From the NCBI GenBank assembly GCA_034620365.1, contig JAQGEQ010000177.1:620001-684000 (forward strand): a stretch of 64,000 bases of DNA. The letters run 5' to 3'. Source of the DNA: Pegea sp. RAD2-039 (Eukaryota; Chordata; Thaliacea; Salpida; Salpidae). How positions within the stretch are numbered: the first letter of the stretch is position 1; each line of letters begins with the position of its first letter. The position numbers and the translations under genes are program-made. Positions 62,002 to 64,000 of this stretch are shown one piece after another. A model generated the notes under the pieces. The model had not been told where the DNA came from. It made no database searches and worked only from the letters and a program-made list of their open reading frames with translations.

Positions 62002-63384
62002 TTATTTTTCAGTCTGAGATTTAACAATTGACATCAGGTAAACAGGATGCATCATAGCAAAGCTAATCATAATGAGAAAACATATATAAAATAAAGTAAA
62101 GTCGTTTTTCATGACACCAGAAATTAGTAGACTCAATGGAAATTGTAGCAGTAAAAACAAGCCGCTGATTACAAATGTAATTGAATACAAGCTTCCGAAG
62201 TGCTTAGTTGGTAAGCACATACTTAAAAAAGAAGCTTGTGTACCAAAAAATAGAGAACGAGTCAAAACAATAAAGAGAAGTGTGAGCCACTGAACTTCAA
62301 TATTTGGTATAAGACTAAATACTAATGCAAGAAATAAACACAAACAACATAATAATTGCGTAAATGCAACAGCTTTCATTTCAGCTGACTTTAGATCCAA
62401 TGTTTTCTTGTACATCTTTATTAAAACATCAATAATAGTACCACTTACTGATGAAAAGAAAAAACCAGAACACAGCAGCATACCAAAGATTGTATTGTAA
62501 GAGCTGGCAATGTTTTCATCATCTACTTTTGTTTTAATCCAATTGTTGAAATTACCAATGAAAAAAATAAAACAAAGCAATATGATGCATGAAAAATAAA
62601 CGTTTGACCAAAACATTGGTTTCTTAAGTGAACTTTTTAAAGATACCTTAGATGCTACGTTTAGTATCTGAGTTACCTCTTCTGGTTCATTAATAAGTTT
62701 GCTAATTCTTTTTCCAGTAAAGCAAGAGAGATCTTTGTATCCATACTTAAAATCTACTGGAAGCTCTGAAGGAAGAGTTTTTTTTGGCATGAGTAAAAAT
62801 GTACGAATATAAAATAGAATAGTAAGTGATGAACAAAAGTAGAACATATGATCCAGCCTTACACCAAGTCTATAAAGAGATCTAAAAACTAGAAAAACAA
62901 CTGAAGAGGAATCCACTGATCCACTAATAAGATTAATTATTGTTCCTTTGTATTTTTCAGAAAATCCAGATATTCCATAGTTTGTTACCAACAGCCCATT
63001 ACCTCCAACGCTTATCAAAGGAAATGCAGCATAAAGTAGAGCCGAAATGTGTAAAGTTGCTGAAATTCCTGCAAGTAGAAATCCAAGTCCAATCATTCCA
63101 AGTACCACTACTCTTGTGGACCATAATCCAAACTGATCCATAAGAAATCCAGGCAAAAAGCACAACAATGCTGCAGAAGAAGATGAAACTGTGAAAATTA
63201 AGTTTAGTGCATTTTTTTGATCATCGCATGTTTCGTTTATTATAGAATTGTTTTGACAATTTTCAGCAAAAAAATCTTCACTTATTAAAATAGGGACAAG
63301 GGAAGACCAGCCAAAAACTACTCCAGCGTATAATAAAGTTTCTAATATTGTTGAAATAATAGTCAGTACAACTTGAATTTTCAT
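62002..63384 (-). CDS. slc43a3: SLC43-family major facilitator transporter (SLC43A3-like), intronless
   Basis: One open frame of 460 aa with about twelve hydrophobic segments. Family landmarks in order: GVVFGWSSLVPIL in TM1, EDFF and a Cys-rich sequon-bearing first loop (NNS, NETC), LIFTVSSS, DQFGLW, the VDSSSVVFLVF segment (about 157-167), RTFLLMP (194-200), TRSLFFG, and the late FGSLYSITFVISGLFLLLQF region. These match SLC43A3 (equilibrative nucleobase transporter 1) best. Its relatives SLC43A1 and SLC43A2 carry large neutral amino acids, so the substrate is not settled by sequence. It is a plasma-membrane facilitator. The length is slightly under the vertebrate 490, mainly from a shorter central loop. 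It has no introns although most neighbours have seven to nine, which may mean retroposition or intron loss. A CACTTTTCAG acceptor-like tract lies about 20 bases before the ATG. Confidence 0.9.
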   Translation of the reverse strand: MKIQVVLTIISTILETLLYAGVVFGWSSLVPILISEDFFAENCQNNSIINETCDDQKNALNLIFTVSSSSAALLCFLPGFLMDQFGLWSTRVVVLGMIGLGFLLAGISATLHISALLYAAFPLISVGGNGLLVTNYGISGFSEKYKGTIINLISGSVDSSSVVFLVFRSLYRLGVRLDHMFYFCSSLTILFYIRTFLLMPKKTLPSELPVDFKYGYKDLSCFTGKRISKLINEPEEVTQILNVASKVSLKSSLKKPMFWSNVYFSCIILLCFIFFIGNFNNWIKTKVDDENIASSYNTIFGMLLCSGFFFSSVSGTIIDVLIKMYKKTLDLKSAEMKAVAFTQLLCCLCLFLALVFSLIPNIEVQWLTLLFIVLTRSLFFGTQASFLSMCLPTKHFGSLYSITFVISGLFLLLQFPLSLLISGVMKNDFTLFYICFLIMISFAMMHPVYLMSIVKSQTEK

Positions 63385-64000
63385 AATTGACTGTTTGATA
63401 ATTCTGAAAAGTGATCGATATTTTAATCGTTAAAATATATACAAATTTAACTAAAGAATAAAAGATCTGCTTGATTTCTGTTTAAAAAGTTAGATACTAA
63501 AAATCATACCAATAAATAAGTAAATGAGTTAATAATTAACTACTATTTAGCCAGATAACATTTCTAACATAACCAACAACTCTAACTTTTATACTTCAAT
63601 TAAAACTACATTTTAAATGTAAACATGGGTACTCATCTGACAACAGCTACCTGTTCAAACTCAACATAAAATAAAAACTTAGTTGAAAAGCAGTTAAGTC
63701 AATTTAGTAGTTGACTTGAACACTTTCTATTCCAAAAAGCTAAATCAAGAAAAGTTGTGTTATATACCAAACTTTCAATATAAGCTAAAAGTAGTTTAAA
63801 AGACATATAAAGGGAATTCAAATAAATCTAGTTTGAACAAGTTTTTGTATTATAGACAAAATAATTTTATGTAACAAATGAATCTGAAAATTGGAATTTG
63901 TAAACAAGTATTGGTATAGCTTGAAAGTAGAGGTTGGTAACAAAAGTTTTTATTATTTTCAATCTTATAATATCATCAGGTTTTTATTGTATATAAATAT
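63385..64000. other. Upstream region of the SLC43-like gene
   Basis: AT-rich DNA that should hold the transporter promoter. I see no open frame or RNA gene up to the right edge. Confidence 0.55.

Overview
The window is nuclear DNA of an animal. It is strongly AT-rich (roughly 70-75% A+T by eye). Genes are split by GT-AG introns, many only about 50-75 bases long, and several are metazoan-specific: a Nanos germline regulator, a FoxA forkhead factor, an EGF-zona pellucida membrane protein, and a rhodopsin-family receptor of the Tre1/moody/GPR84 type. Nothing is prokaryotic: no operons, ribosome binding sites or CRISPR arrays. I cannot fix the phylum. The FoxA domain looks bilaterian or cnidarian, and two genes have splice-acceptor-like tracts just before the start codon, which fits either 5' UTR introns or spliced-leader trans-splicing. 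Layout, left to right: (1) 68-569, minus, the first two exons of a PACRG-like (PACRGL) gene that runs off the left edge. (2) 3335-4674, plus, a four-exon nanos. (3) 6212-8961, minus, a nine-exon, single-lobe, membrane-anchored transferrin-like protein that appears to have lost most iron ligands. (4) 12737-14482, plus, an intronless FoxA gene. (5) About 23 kb (14483-37472) with no gene I can prove. It is punctuated by GC-richer islands near 16.5, 20.2, 24.5, 26, 28, 31 and 33 kb, some with promoter- or enhancer-like motifs. (6) 37473-39868, minus, a seven-exon GPCR, flanked at 36.4 and 41.8 kb by two diverged copies of one short element. (7) 46587-49782, minus, a nine-exon DCAF17 homologue. (8) 53235-55518, plus, a nine-exon CNPPD1 homologue (cyclin-like). 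(9) 56678-58844, plus, a nine-exon EGF-ZP transmembrane protein. (10) 62002-63384, minus, an intronless SLC43-family transporter. The remaining stretches are AT-rich intergenic DNA. The genes do not form one pathway. They mix germline (nanos), endoderm patterning (FoxA), cell-surface or matrix proteins (transferrin-like, EGF-ZP, GPCR, transporter) and housekeeping or ubiquitin-ligase adaptors (DCAF17, CNPPD1, PACRGL). Exon models were built by hand from reading frame, splice-site and phase agreement plus remembered family sequences. All final models keep an open frame, but a few junctions are ambiguous and are flagged.
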